From the NCBI RefSeq assembly GCF_963678635.1, contig NC_087070.1, forward strand, positions 8,714,539 through 8,778,538: DNA of 64,000 nt. Reading direction: 5' to 3'. The position numbers and the translations under genes are program-made. The DNA comes from Symsagittifera roscoffensis (lineage: Eukaryota; Xenacoelomorpha; Acoela; Convolutidae). Positions within the stretch are counted from its first letter, which is position 1; each line of letters opens with the position of its first letter. Under the pieces are notes generated by a model. That model did not search any database and had not been told where the DNA came from. It saw nothing but the letters and a program-made list of their open reading frames with translations. Shown here one piece after another: positions 38,696-49,900 of the stretch.

Positions 38696-38965
38696 CAGGG
38701 GCGGATCTAGGATTCTCTGGAGGGGGGGGGGGGGTTTCCAAAATTGAAAACTTTGACCAAAAAAAATCGCGTTTTTTGGCACGCTCCCCCCTTCAAAATT
38801 AGCATATATTGGTGCCCAAGGCGCCTTTCGAAAAATTTTAGGGTCCGTCAGCCAAAAATGGATATCTCAAATTAGTACAGAGGGGGGGATTCTTCGGGTC
38901 GGCATGGGGTCAAATTCCTGAGGGGGGACGCTAAATCCGCCCAACAAGTGCTAAATCCGCCCCTG
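38696..38965. mobile_element. hAT-type MITE
   Basis: CAGGGGCGGATCTAG at 38696 and inverted CTAAATCCGCCCCTG ending at 38965 are terminal inverted repeats of a kind common in animal hAT-derived MITEs. Flanking 8-mers AGGACTTG and AGCACTTT agree at six of eight positions, in keeping with an 8-bp hAT target duplication. The 270-bp interior has C/G-runs and no coding capacity. The right end contains a doubled AAATCCGCCC. Confidence 0.75.
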
Positions 38966-39477
38966 AGCACTTTTATAGTCAAAGCCAATTTGAGGAGGTC
39001 CAATTTGATATCAAAAATCAATATTTGTATCTTTCGAAATAGCAAAGATGTTCCATAAAAAGAAACCGCTTTATGCTGAAGAGCAAAAAATTTTCAGACC
39101 TATTTCATTTTTCAAAGTCTGAGCTTTGCTTCATAAACTGGTAAAAAAGTTTATAGATGAAGATAGTATTTTTCAACTTTAAATCTCGGAAAGAGTTTTT
39201 TTATAGAGTTGACTGAAAAAAGAGATGATTTTTTTGGCCATCTTTGACATTTCTTGGCTTTTTCGATGCGTCGAATCTAATTTACAGTAACGATTTTGTA
39301 GAGCCTAACTTCCCGATCAGATATCTCGATATCACAAAAGTCACATTTCTCGAAATTTGTCTTCGAAATTAAAAACTCAATGTTAGACCAAAAATGGCCA
39401 ATATCCAAAACAAGAACAACTAACAAGCCTTTCTCCAGTAATCAATCAGCTCGCAAAAAAATAATTGCTGTTTTGAT

Positions 39478-40412
39478 CATGCTATGAAACTTCGAAACCT
39501 CAAGCTGAGCCAGATCGTAAATTGGTTTCATGGCCAGATCGTTTCATAGAACAAATCAGTTCTCGAAAAAATGAAACTTACTCTGAGCAAGCAATTCAAG
39601 CTACGAAACCTTAAATAAATCAAGTTAATTTCGTGAAGCGAATCAGAGTGCGAAAAATGTTTCTAAGCAAGCTGTTCAAGCTATTAAACTTCAAGGTTTC
39701 AAGTAATTTCATGGACCGAATTGGTTGGCAAAAACACTCACCTTCTACTGAAGCAAGCTATTGAAGCTATAAACAATTGAAATTATTTGTGTTGTTCAGA
39801 TCAAAACAATTTGCGAAAATTGTTTTTTTTTAAGCCAGCTAATGGAGCGAGCTACTAGAGCGACTTCAAAAATCACCTAATCAAGCTATTGCAGCTATAA
39901 AAAATTAAAATAGTTACAATTTATTTATTAAAGGAAAGGTGTTGCGAAAATAAGTTTTTCTGCGCGAGCTAATCAAGCCATGAACTTCGAAAAAATCCAA
40001 GCGCTTCGTAGACAGAATCGTTTTTACCAAAAGTTGAAGTTTTCTAAGCAAGCTATTCCAGCTATGAAACTTTGAATTTTTTCAAGTTATTGTGTAGACA
40101 GAATCGGTTCCCAAAAAGATTAAGGTTTTCTAAGCACGCTTTTAAAGCTAGGAAACTTTGAAAAATTTCAATTTAGTTCGTAGACTGAATCAGTTCGTGA
40201 AACAATTAAGTTCTTCTAGGCTAGCTTTTATAGCTAAAAATTTGAAATAATTCAAGTTATCTATAATCTATCTTTTGTGGACTGAATCGGTAAGCGAAAA
40301 AATTCAGTTTTTCTAAGCAAGCTTTACAGCTATAAAACTTCGAATGATAAAGCTATGAAACTTTGAAATACTTATATTTATTTCATGGACCGAATCGGTT
40401 TTCGAAAGTTTT
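39478..40412. repeat. degenerate tandem array, about 85-bp unit
   Basis: About ten or eleven units share the order AAGCTATGAAACTT, TTTCAAG, TGGACCGAATCGGTT, CGAAAA, TTTTCTAAGCAAGCT. Spacing is mostly 80-95 bp with two longer units near 39.5 and 39.8 kb. Units are about 65-80% alike, so the array is old. Confidence 0.85.
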
Positions 40413-40911
40413 TTTCTCAGCTTTGAGGTTGCTGTTATCAGTTTCCTCGTTTCATTAAGACTTTCATTTATTATATAAGATTGGATATTGAGGATAACTG
40501 ACTTTTTTAAAACCTAATAATGAGCGTTTTTGGCTAATTTACCATAAAAATAATTAATTAGGTGCAAATCAGTTTGCTTAAAACTGCTGCATTTCTCCAA
40601 TAAAAAATGTCCACACACACTTGCACGTGCCAAAGCTGTAATTTTTCCATACAGATTTACAAGAAAAAACTAGCTGTATTTGAACAAACACTCTGTTTTC
40701 GAAACTGAATTACAGATATTTCACTCAAACTCAGATAAAATTTTGAGGCATTTAAAAAACACTATCTAGTTGTCCCACTTTCGAAGCGGCCGAAACTAAC
40801 TATGAATCATAGTTCATCAACACTTGAAAACAATCATGAAATCATCACCAGAAACATCAACGCAGCTTCCACTACTCAATAGTTCGAAAGACATTTTAGC
40901 AGAATTTGAAT

Positions 40912-43900
40912 TTATTTGATCTTGCGCGCGACACGTTTGATGCCTTTCAACTCATGAGAGAGCCAGAGTGCGAGAGATAGAGCGACCAGAGATCCACACT
41001 GGTGCATAGAGGCTGTGGATATTGGGACGTAGTTCTTGAGAGTCGTGATGCCAAGGTGCACCTGCAAGATAGAAGTTGTCGTAATTATTCTACAAGACAA
41101 AGTAGGCGAGTCAATTTTGAATCGGACTCTATATAGAAATAAATAAAGAAAAATTAAATAAATTTGGACAAATTTGAATTAAAGTCAATAATTTTTATAT
41201 CTTTTACAAAGCAATATTAAATTAAATTCTCTTTTTTCTAAATGGACAGGTTATTTTTTCTCAATTTCTATCAATTTCTCGATGATGCAAATTTATGATG
41301 AAAAATATAACCAAAGTGGTCTACGACAAAACACTTAACTCGTTTCAAACTCTTAACTAGTTTCAAAACTAGTGAATCATAAATGACATGGTCTCTTTTG
41401 AGATTTATTTTGAGCGATAAATTCAATTAGCCTTAAAGTTAAACTCACACATAAGAATTGTAGAGCCAATTTTTAAAACATAATGCAATAAACAATACAA
41501 TACCTGGAAAAGTGCCATAGCCATCAGACAACTCGCAGCAAGCTTCGCTCTTTTCGGAAGAGGTGTGAATCTCGACATAATCCACGTTGAAGAAATGATA
41601 GTCAAGGTGCTCATTCCCAAAATTCTGTGGTCAAACTGGACGGTTGTTGAGTTCTCGAAGAAATTCTTCCATTTGGGGTCAAAATCCAAAATCTCTGGCG
41701 GCACCCAGAAATCTCCCATTTTAGGGAACGAGTTGTAAATAAGTCCAGCGTCCAAACCGGCAACAAAAGCACCAGACATAGCTGTGATGAAAACCATGGC
41801 TTTACTGATATGGGCCAAAATACGGAGTCGTTTTAGGTTCTTGTGGGATTCAAACAGAAGGTCTCTTTTCAAGTGACTCATTGACGTCCAGAGGAATCCG
41901 GAGTACAGAAGGAAAGCGAGGAATAAGTGACCTATACAAACAAAATGTTCGGCATACAAAAACCACCCGTGTACAAAAAAAATGATCGTTACTCGGGTTA
42001 GGATTATCTACAACTAATTTTTGATGGTGGATGGTAGCATTTTGAAAATCCTTCTGAAGATTGAGAAGTCTAAAGTTGACACAGAGTCTAAGTTTGAGAA
42101 AACTGGACCAATAGGTAACGTGTAACGCTGCGCAATAGGTAACGTGTAACGCTGCGAAATCTGATAATTTAAATCCACTTTCGAAATAAGAAGTCGATCA
42201 CGTTTATCGTGACCTTTATACCTCAACTGTTCGATAGTGAAGTTTGCCTTCCTTTTAACAACGAAACTGAACTGAACTTAAAAACAAATCGAAATGAAAC
42301 AGCGAAAAATCAAAATTGAGCGGGAACAAACTAAGACTCTTTCCTGAAAAAAAAAGTATTAAAAAAAATAACCGAGACCTACATAAGAGTATTCACTACG
42401 TTCATGACTCTTAATGATAAAAGAATGTTCGCAATGCAATTGTTAAGTTTCACATTGAAAATTAGAGATATGTTAAGAAATCACCATACTTAATTGTATA
42501 CACAACACACTAGCAACTTAAAATACGCTATATCTAAATAGAATCTCGATCTTACCTGCGAGTCTGTACTGACTAACACGTGGCATATCTGTGTCTCTCT
42601 CTGGTTTCTTCAGCCCACTCTTAACCATGTACCACCCGTAGCCCCCTTGCGCCAGAAGGAGGCAACAGAAGGCTCCATGTCGCTTATAATCTATGCAAGA
42701 AAATAGCCATTGACTTTAGTCTTTATTGACGAGAGAAGGAGTTTCTATCAATACATCAACTACCAGTACCAACTGTGTTCGCAAAGAGTTAAGTTACCGC
42801 AAATCTAACTGAGGTTAAAGGAAATATGTGATGAAAAATGGGTTACTAACTATTTTATAACCAGTTCATGATCCGGTGGTCTCTATTGTGTTCATGATCA
42901 TGAACCGAACAGCCTATTTAACTGACACAGCCTAACTACGTGGCGTTTTTTAAAAGTAATCTTTAACAACAGAAACAATCGAGCCATATATACGTTATCT
43001 TCAAACGTCATTAGCGTCTAAACGTATTTTTTGATTTTTAATTATTAGGCCACTGCCAAGGTTGGATGGCTAAGCATCTAAACATCGTATGTTTTGATGT
43101 TCTTTAAAATTACTTCAGAAACTATCCCGGATCCTTAACAGTAAACATTGAACGCTTATCTTCCGTCAAGAGAACTAACTTAAATTATTTTTTATTTACA
43201 AGAGACATAGATTCATGTAATATATAACATACAGGTTAACATATGGCAGGTGGATAGAATAAAAGCAACCTGTTTTGGCTATTTTGCCTCTTGCCACAAA
43301 ATATGCCAGTGGAATGAAATAGGCCAGGCCAATGGCTCTCCCCCACATGCGATGTGCCCACTCCATGTAGAAGATACGTTTGAAGTCTTCCAGGGTGAAA
43401 TGGGAATGCAGTGCTTGGAACTCTGGGGACTGTTGGTATCTTGAAAACTCCTCCTCCCATTCCTGTTAACAGAGCGACAGAAAAATTTCAAGGAATATTT
43501 AACAAAGAATCATTAATTAACATTATCATATATTCATTACTCATTACCAATTACTAAAGGGTAACAATATTCACACAGATTCGAATCGCAAACACAAGCA
43601 AAAAATAACAAACGGTGTACTTAAATCTAAGAGAAAAAAAAACAAAATACGAAAATAAGCCTGAACTAGAAATATTTCCCCTGAAAATGTGAGCTGGTAT
43701 AGTACAGGGATCCTACTTGCTGGTTAGAAGGTGGTTTCATCTCCTTGATGAGTGACCAATTGACCATTGAGAGTCCACTCTCTGTCAGTCGAGTGATTCC
43801 TCCCAGGAGCACGGCACCTGCTACCATGCCACTGCATCCAGCTAGCCATAGACCTGAACTCATCCGAATGAACACAGTTTTTTAAACAAGCCCCGACCCA

Positions 43901-46900
43901 ACTCCCACCATTCACCCTTGGGCCTTTTAGCCGTGGGGGAGAGAGATGTTAACCATTTTACCGCAGCCGGTCCCACTTTGAGGAGGCGGATGACACTGGG
44001 ACTCCAACTGTCACCTAAGCGGTATTCGAACTTACGACCTTTGCGTTAAAGGCCGCGCGTCTTAATCACTCGTCCAAGTCTTCATTATAAAAACAATTCA
44101 TTACATGCTGTTCTGACCACACAGCTAAAACTCGTATGAGGTCAATTTAGTGTATTATATTAAAGCCATATTGGTTGTAGTCTGTATTCCAAATAAAAAT
44201 CAAAAAAATTTGGTTATTGAAACAAACTAGACGTCACAATTTCATGAACAGCTGACATCCTAAATTTCAAGACACTTGAAGGGCCGAAAAGGCTGGGCAA
44301 AAAAATCGATAAAACTAGTTTAACTTATATTAAATTTATCTATTTTTTCTCCTAATTTCTAAATCATTATGATTACCTTTTTAATAAATGCTAGTACAGA
44401 TAAGAATGTTCACCATTAGGGTAGGCGCTAAGTGGGTTTGTCCAACTCTTTGCCTATCCTTGCTGTAAAATAAATGTCAAATTATTTTGTCTGTTATGCT
44501 TAAATGTATTTTCTGTTGATGCAAAATGCATGATACATGTTAGCGGAATTAATTCTTCTTCACTTAAACGTTATTTTAGCTATTTTTCCTTTGTATCTTT
44601 TAGTTTTCACCTAATTCGGTCGCCCTTCATTGCAAAAAAAACGGAAGATCTTATTGTTGTCGGCACATTGAGCTATCGGCACAGCAACCGCTGGATTAAA
44701 AGATTCTTCATTAAAAGAAAAAAAAGCCAGCCAAAATATTCAACAGGGCCTTCAAATTTTAAGCATTCTACTGAGATAGGGACCAGTTTTTAAGTTTATG
44801 TAAATGCCATCAATTGTTTTCTTTCTGTCTAGAGACCTGCTCCTTTGACCTTGTGATCTCCAACGTCCGTTCTGATCTGAAATAAAACAGTGCAGTAAGA
44901 TTTCGATTTGATGCCTAACAGTTGAACTAAATATACAACTTATTCACAATCTTTTGATATTCCAAACACACGACATTAACATGGCGCAGCCAGCAGACAA
45001 AAAAGGAGGAGGGAAAAATCCATTAAACATAGTAGCATTTTGGGAAGCACGAACACCGGAACCTCCAGTCTGTTGGGAGGAGTGGATAATTAAGTTTCAC
45101 TGGGGGATGATAGCAAAGTACGATATTGATCCCGATGATTTCTATTTTGCGAGTACTCTAAACGCGGCGGCTATCACGGCGTTGCCTGAAGAAGTAAATG
45201 GGAAAAACCGTCTCGAGTCGGAAAAGAAGTTAAAGTCTAATCTATATCTATGTATCGGAGACGAGGCGCAACGGATATTCAAAGCACGGAAACCGACGGT
45301 TGACATTAAAACTGAACGGTACCCACGGGTTCTAGATGAGATGAAAAATGTGTTCCAAAGAGAGAGGAATGTAACACATGAACGGGGTCTTTTCTACGGA
45401 AGAAAACAACGTGATAATGAAACGTTCGAAAAGTTCCATGCGGAACTAAGCGCTCTAGCAGGTAGATGTGATTTTGCAAATGCGGCCGAAAATGTTCGTG
45501 ACATTTTCATTATGAATATGCGGGAGTCGGATTACCAACGAGAATTATCACGATCAACTAAATTACCTGAAGAAGTCTACCGGATCGCATTATCATACGA
45601 ACGCGGGGAGCGCGCATACAAATCATATACGGGAAAACCAGCTTCAACAGCTCCGGCTATTTCAAAGATCAAGTAGTAGTGGAGGAAGCGGAAATAATCG
45701 TAGGTGTTACAATTGCGACGCACCAAATTTTACCCTGGATCACATTGCGAGCTGTCCTGCAAGGGGAGCAACATGTAACTTGTGCCGAAAATTGGGTCAC
45801 TTTGAACGAACATGTCGAGGAGTTAGAAGAGGTACTAACCATTGGAGGGGACGAGGACGAGTCGGACTGGTTAGGGAGGAAAATGAGCATCACCAAAGTA
45901 CACAAAACGTAAATGACTTGAACGAAGATCCAGTGTCGTGGGTCAATCAGCAGGGGTGCGGGGAAAATGAATCCATGACGTCGGGATCGGACGATTACAT
46001 GGTAATGTCAATACACAAGAAGAGGAATGAAACCGAACTAAAGCTCCCTGGGGCCCGCGTGCAAGTTGAAGTATCAGGGAAGAAAATGTGGTTGTGGATC
46101 GACAGTGGATCCCCAGTGACTATTTTTAGCATTAACGACATAAAAGAAACGTTAGGTAAAGCGAATATTCAACTACAACCTTCAAAAGACGAATTCCTGG
46201 ACTATAACAGGGGCGGGATCTTATGGGCACCCTGGGCCTCGAGTTAGTCCAACGGAAGAAAGTGATGGGAATCACAGGGGAAGGAATCAGCCAAGAGGAG
46301 GAGGAATATGACGAGTTGCAAACATACTTCTGTAAGTTGTAACCAAATTTGTTTACAAGGATAGGGAAAATCCGGAATGCAAAAGTAAGAGCTGAATTTT
46401 TTGACAATTTGAGGCCCATACAACAAAAAGGACGCAGGGTGCCAATCAGTCTACAAGATAAGGTGGATAAAGAAATTCATCGGCTGATAAATGAAGGGCA
46501 TATCGTAAAGTTACAAGAATGCTCAGATAAGTATTTCGTCTCCCCCATCGTAATTACAGTAAAAAGAGATGGAAGTATAAAAATAGCACTGGAATCAAGA
46601 GAATTAAACAAGCAGGTACACAAAAATAAGTACCAAATGCCGAATATTGACGAATTAGTAGACGGAGTAAGTCAGATTATTGCGGAGAAAAAAGCGGGGA
46701 ATGTATATTTTACAACGTTGGATTTCACATATGCGTACGGACAAGTCGCTTTAGAACAAAAAACAAGTTGAAGTATCAGGGAAGAAAATGTGGTTGTGGA
46801 TCGACAGTGGATCCCCAGTGACTATTTTTAGCATTAACGACCTAAAAGAAACGTTAGGTAAAGTGAATATTCAACTACAACCTTCAAAAGACGAATTCCT

Positions 46901-49900
46901 GGACTATAACAACAATCGAATAAACATACTGGGGAAGGTAACAGTGATGATGTCATTAAACGGCTGCGCAGCACCAGCACAAGTGTCGGTTATATCCGGG
47001 AATCATCAGTCAATCCTGGGGCGGGATCTTATGAGCACCCTGGGCCTCGAGTTAGTCCAACGGAAGAAAGTGACGGGATTCACAGGGGAAGGAATCAGCC
47101 AAGAGGAGGAGGAATATGACGAATTGCAAACATACTTCTGTAAGTTGTACCCAAATTTGTTTACTAGGATAGGGAAAATCCGGAATGCAAAAGTAAGAGC
47201 TGAATTTTTTGACAATATGAGGCCCATACAACAAAAAGGACGCAGGGTGCCAATCAGTCTACAAGATAAGGTGGATAAAGAAATTCATCGGCTGATAAAT
47301 GAAGGGCATATCGTAAAATTACAAGAATGCTCAGATAAGTATTTCGTCTCCCCCATCGTAATTACAGTAAAAAAAGATGGAAGTATAAAAATAGCACTGG
47401 AATCAAGAGAATTAAACAAGCAGGTACACAAAAATAAGTACCAAATGCCGAATATTGACGAATTAGTAGACGGAGTAAGTCAGATTATTGCGGAGAAAAA
47501 AGCGGGGAATGTATATTTTACAACGTTGGATTTCACATATGCGTACGGACAAGTCGCTTTAGAACAAAAAACAAGTTGAAGTATCAGGGAAGAAAATGTG
47601 GTTGTGGATCGACAGTGGATCCCCAGTGACTATTTTTAGCATTAACGACCTAAAAGAAACGTTAGGTAAAGCGAATATTCAACTACAACCTTCAAAAGAC
47701 GAATTCCTGGACTATAACAACAATCGAATAAACATACTGGGGAAGGTAACAGTGATGATGTCATTAAACGGCTGCGCAGCACCAGCACAAGTGTCGGTTA
47801 TATCCGGGAATCATCAGTCAATCCTGGGGCAGGATCTTATGAGCACCCTGGGCCTCGAGTTAGTCCAACGGAAGAAAGTGACGGGATTCACAGGGGAAGG
47901 AATCAGCCAAGAGGAGGAGGAATATGACGAATTGCAAACATACTTCTGTAAGTTGTACCCAAATTTGTTTACTAGGATAGGGAAAATCCGGAATGCAAAA
48001 GTAAGAGCTGAATTTTTTGACAATTTGAGGCCCATACAACAAAAAGGACGCAGGGTGCCAATCAGTCTACAAGATAAGGTGGATAAAGAAATTCATCGGC
48101 TGATAAATGAAGGGCATATCGTAAAATTACAAGAATGCTCAGATAAGTATTTCGTCTCCCCCATCGTAATTACAGTAAAAAAAGATGGAAGTATAAAAAT
48201 AGCACTGGAATCAAGAGAATTAAACAAGCAGGTACACAAAAATAAGTACCAAATGCCGAATATTGACGAATTAGTAGACGGAGTAAGTCAGATTATTGCG
48301 GAGAAAAAAGCGGGGATTGTATATTTTACAACGTTGGATTTCACATATGCGTACGGACAAGTCGCTTTAGAACAAAAAACGAGCGAACAGTGCAATTTCT
48401 CACTCGTTGGTGGGAAATCCACAGAAACTTATCGTTTTAAAAACGGATTTTACGGGTTGACGTCAATGCCGGCGGAATTCCAAAAAGTAATTGACAATTT
48501 ACTTAAAGAGTTCCCTCAAGCTAACGCGTTCATTGATGACATCTTAATTTCTTCAAAAGGAACTAAGATCGAACACATCGCGTTGGTAGAAAAGATATTT
48601 AAACAGCTGGATATTTCTAACGTTGCTTTAAAATTACGAAAATGTAAATTTGCGAAAACAGAGTGCGAATGGCTCGGATTTCGAATTGGAGAAAGTGGTA
48701 TTACACCCTTAGTAAGAAAAACACAAGCAATTGAAGACCTGAAAACCCCAAAATCTCGAAAGCAGTTGAAATCTTTGATGGGTTCACTACACAGTTTACA
48801 CAAGTTTTTACCCAAACTCGCAGAATTAAGCGCACCGCTGAGGCCACTACTAAGTCAGAATAACGATTTTGTTTGGACTAACGTTTGCGAAAATGCATTC
48901 AAACATTTAAAATCGCTGGTGAAAAATATTGTCGAATTACGACACTTCGACATTCACCGGGAGACTAGAATTATTTGTGACGCTAATCACGATGGTTTAG
49001 GGGCCGTGTTAGAACAGTATGGGGCATCCGGGTGGCATCCCATTTCGTTTGCATCGCGTTACCTTAACCCGGCTGAAAAAAAGTACTCCACGAACGAATT
49101 AGAATTACTTGCGGTAGTGTGGGCTACGGAACATTTTCGAAATTACATATATGGCCGGTATTTCACAGTTATTTCGGACCATAAAGCCCTGCTAACGTTA
49201 TAAAATATATCTCCGAAAGGAAATAAGACGTTTTTCAGCCGACTAACGCGTTGGTACGATCGGTTAGTGCCGTACGATTTTAAAGTTGAACACAGACAGG
49301 GGTCGAAAATGGGAATGGCAGATTATTTGTCCCGGTTTCCATCTGCAGCGGCACCCGAGACCAGTCGTTACGATGAAAGTTTTATAGTAGCGAAAATAAA
49401 AATGATAAATGAAGCTCTAAATCCTAGGGCTCAAATGAAGCCTAGGGGTCAAAATGTGAAACATCTAAAACCAATACCGGTGGTAGAGGGCGATCAGTCA
49501 TGTCCTGACATAACGACAATTGTCGCATCCAATGGGAATACAAGAACAATTGAATATGCAAATACTCACAGTGAGAGTAAACGCTCTCGTTCTCGCTACG
49601 CAATTTCAAGTCGCAAAATACAAGATATGAATAACATGATTAGTAAAAACTCAATAAATTCACCTGAAAAACATGATCAAATTACCTTTGCTATTGTAAA
49701 TACATCAACCAATTCTGGAGACGTTAACCTTAACCTTGTGCTTAATCGTTTAAATCAACCCCCCAGTCTTAGTTCTGTCAGTTCGGACTCGGATATTGAG
49801 TTAATACCGCCCGAAAATATCGATAGAAAACAAACAAATTCGAAGAAATCCAACACTATAATCTCATTCCCTCATCAGTTCCCAGGGTTATCCTACCCAT

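Noticed and set aside
39478-40412. CRISPR-like regular spacing of repeats
   Set aside because: Eukaryotic context, repeats and spacers are both degenerate versions of one unit; it is a tandem repeat.
42014-42226. 70-codon minus-strand frame in COX15 intron 4
   Set aside because: Contains the 24-bp duplication, shows no conservation with COX15 and would disrupt the phase between exons.
43918-44085. second tRNA gene
   Set aside because: A and B boxes exist but the acceptor stem does not close and a SINE-like tail follows.
44530-44793. 87-codon plus-strand frame just before the 5' LTR
   Set aside because: Lies in COX15 intron 1, runs into the LTR and has no family motif or splice support.
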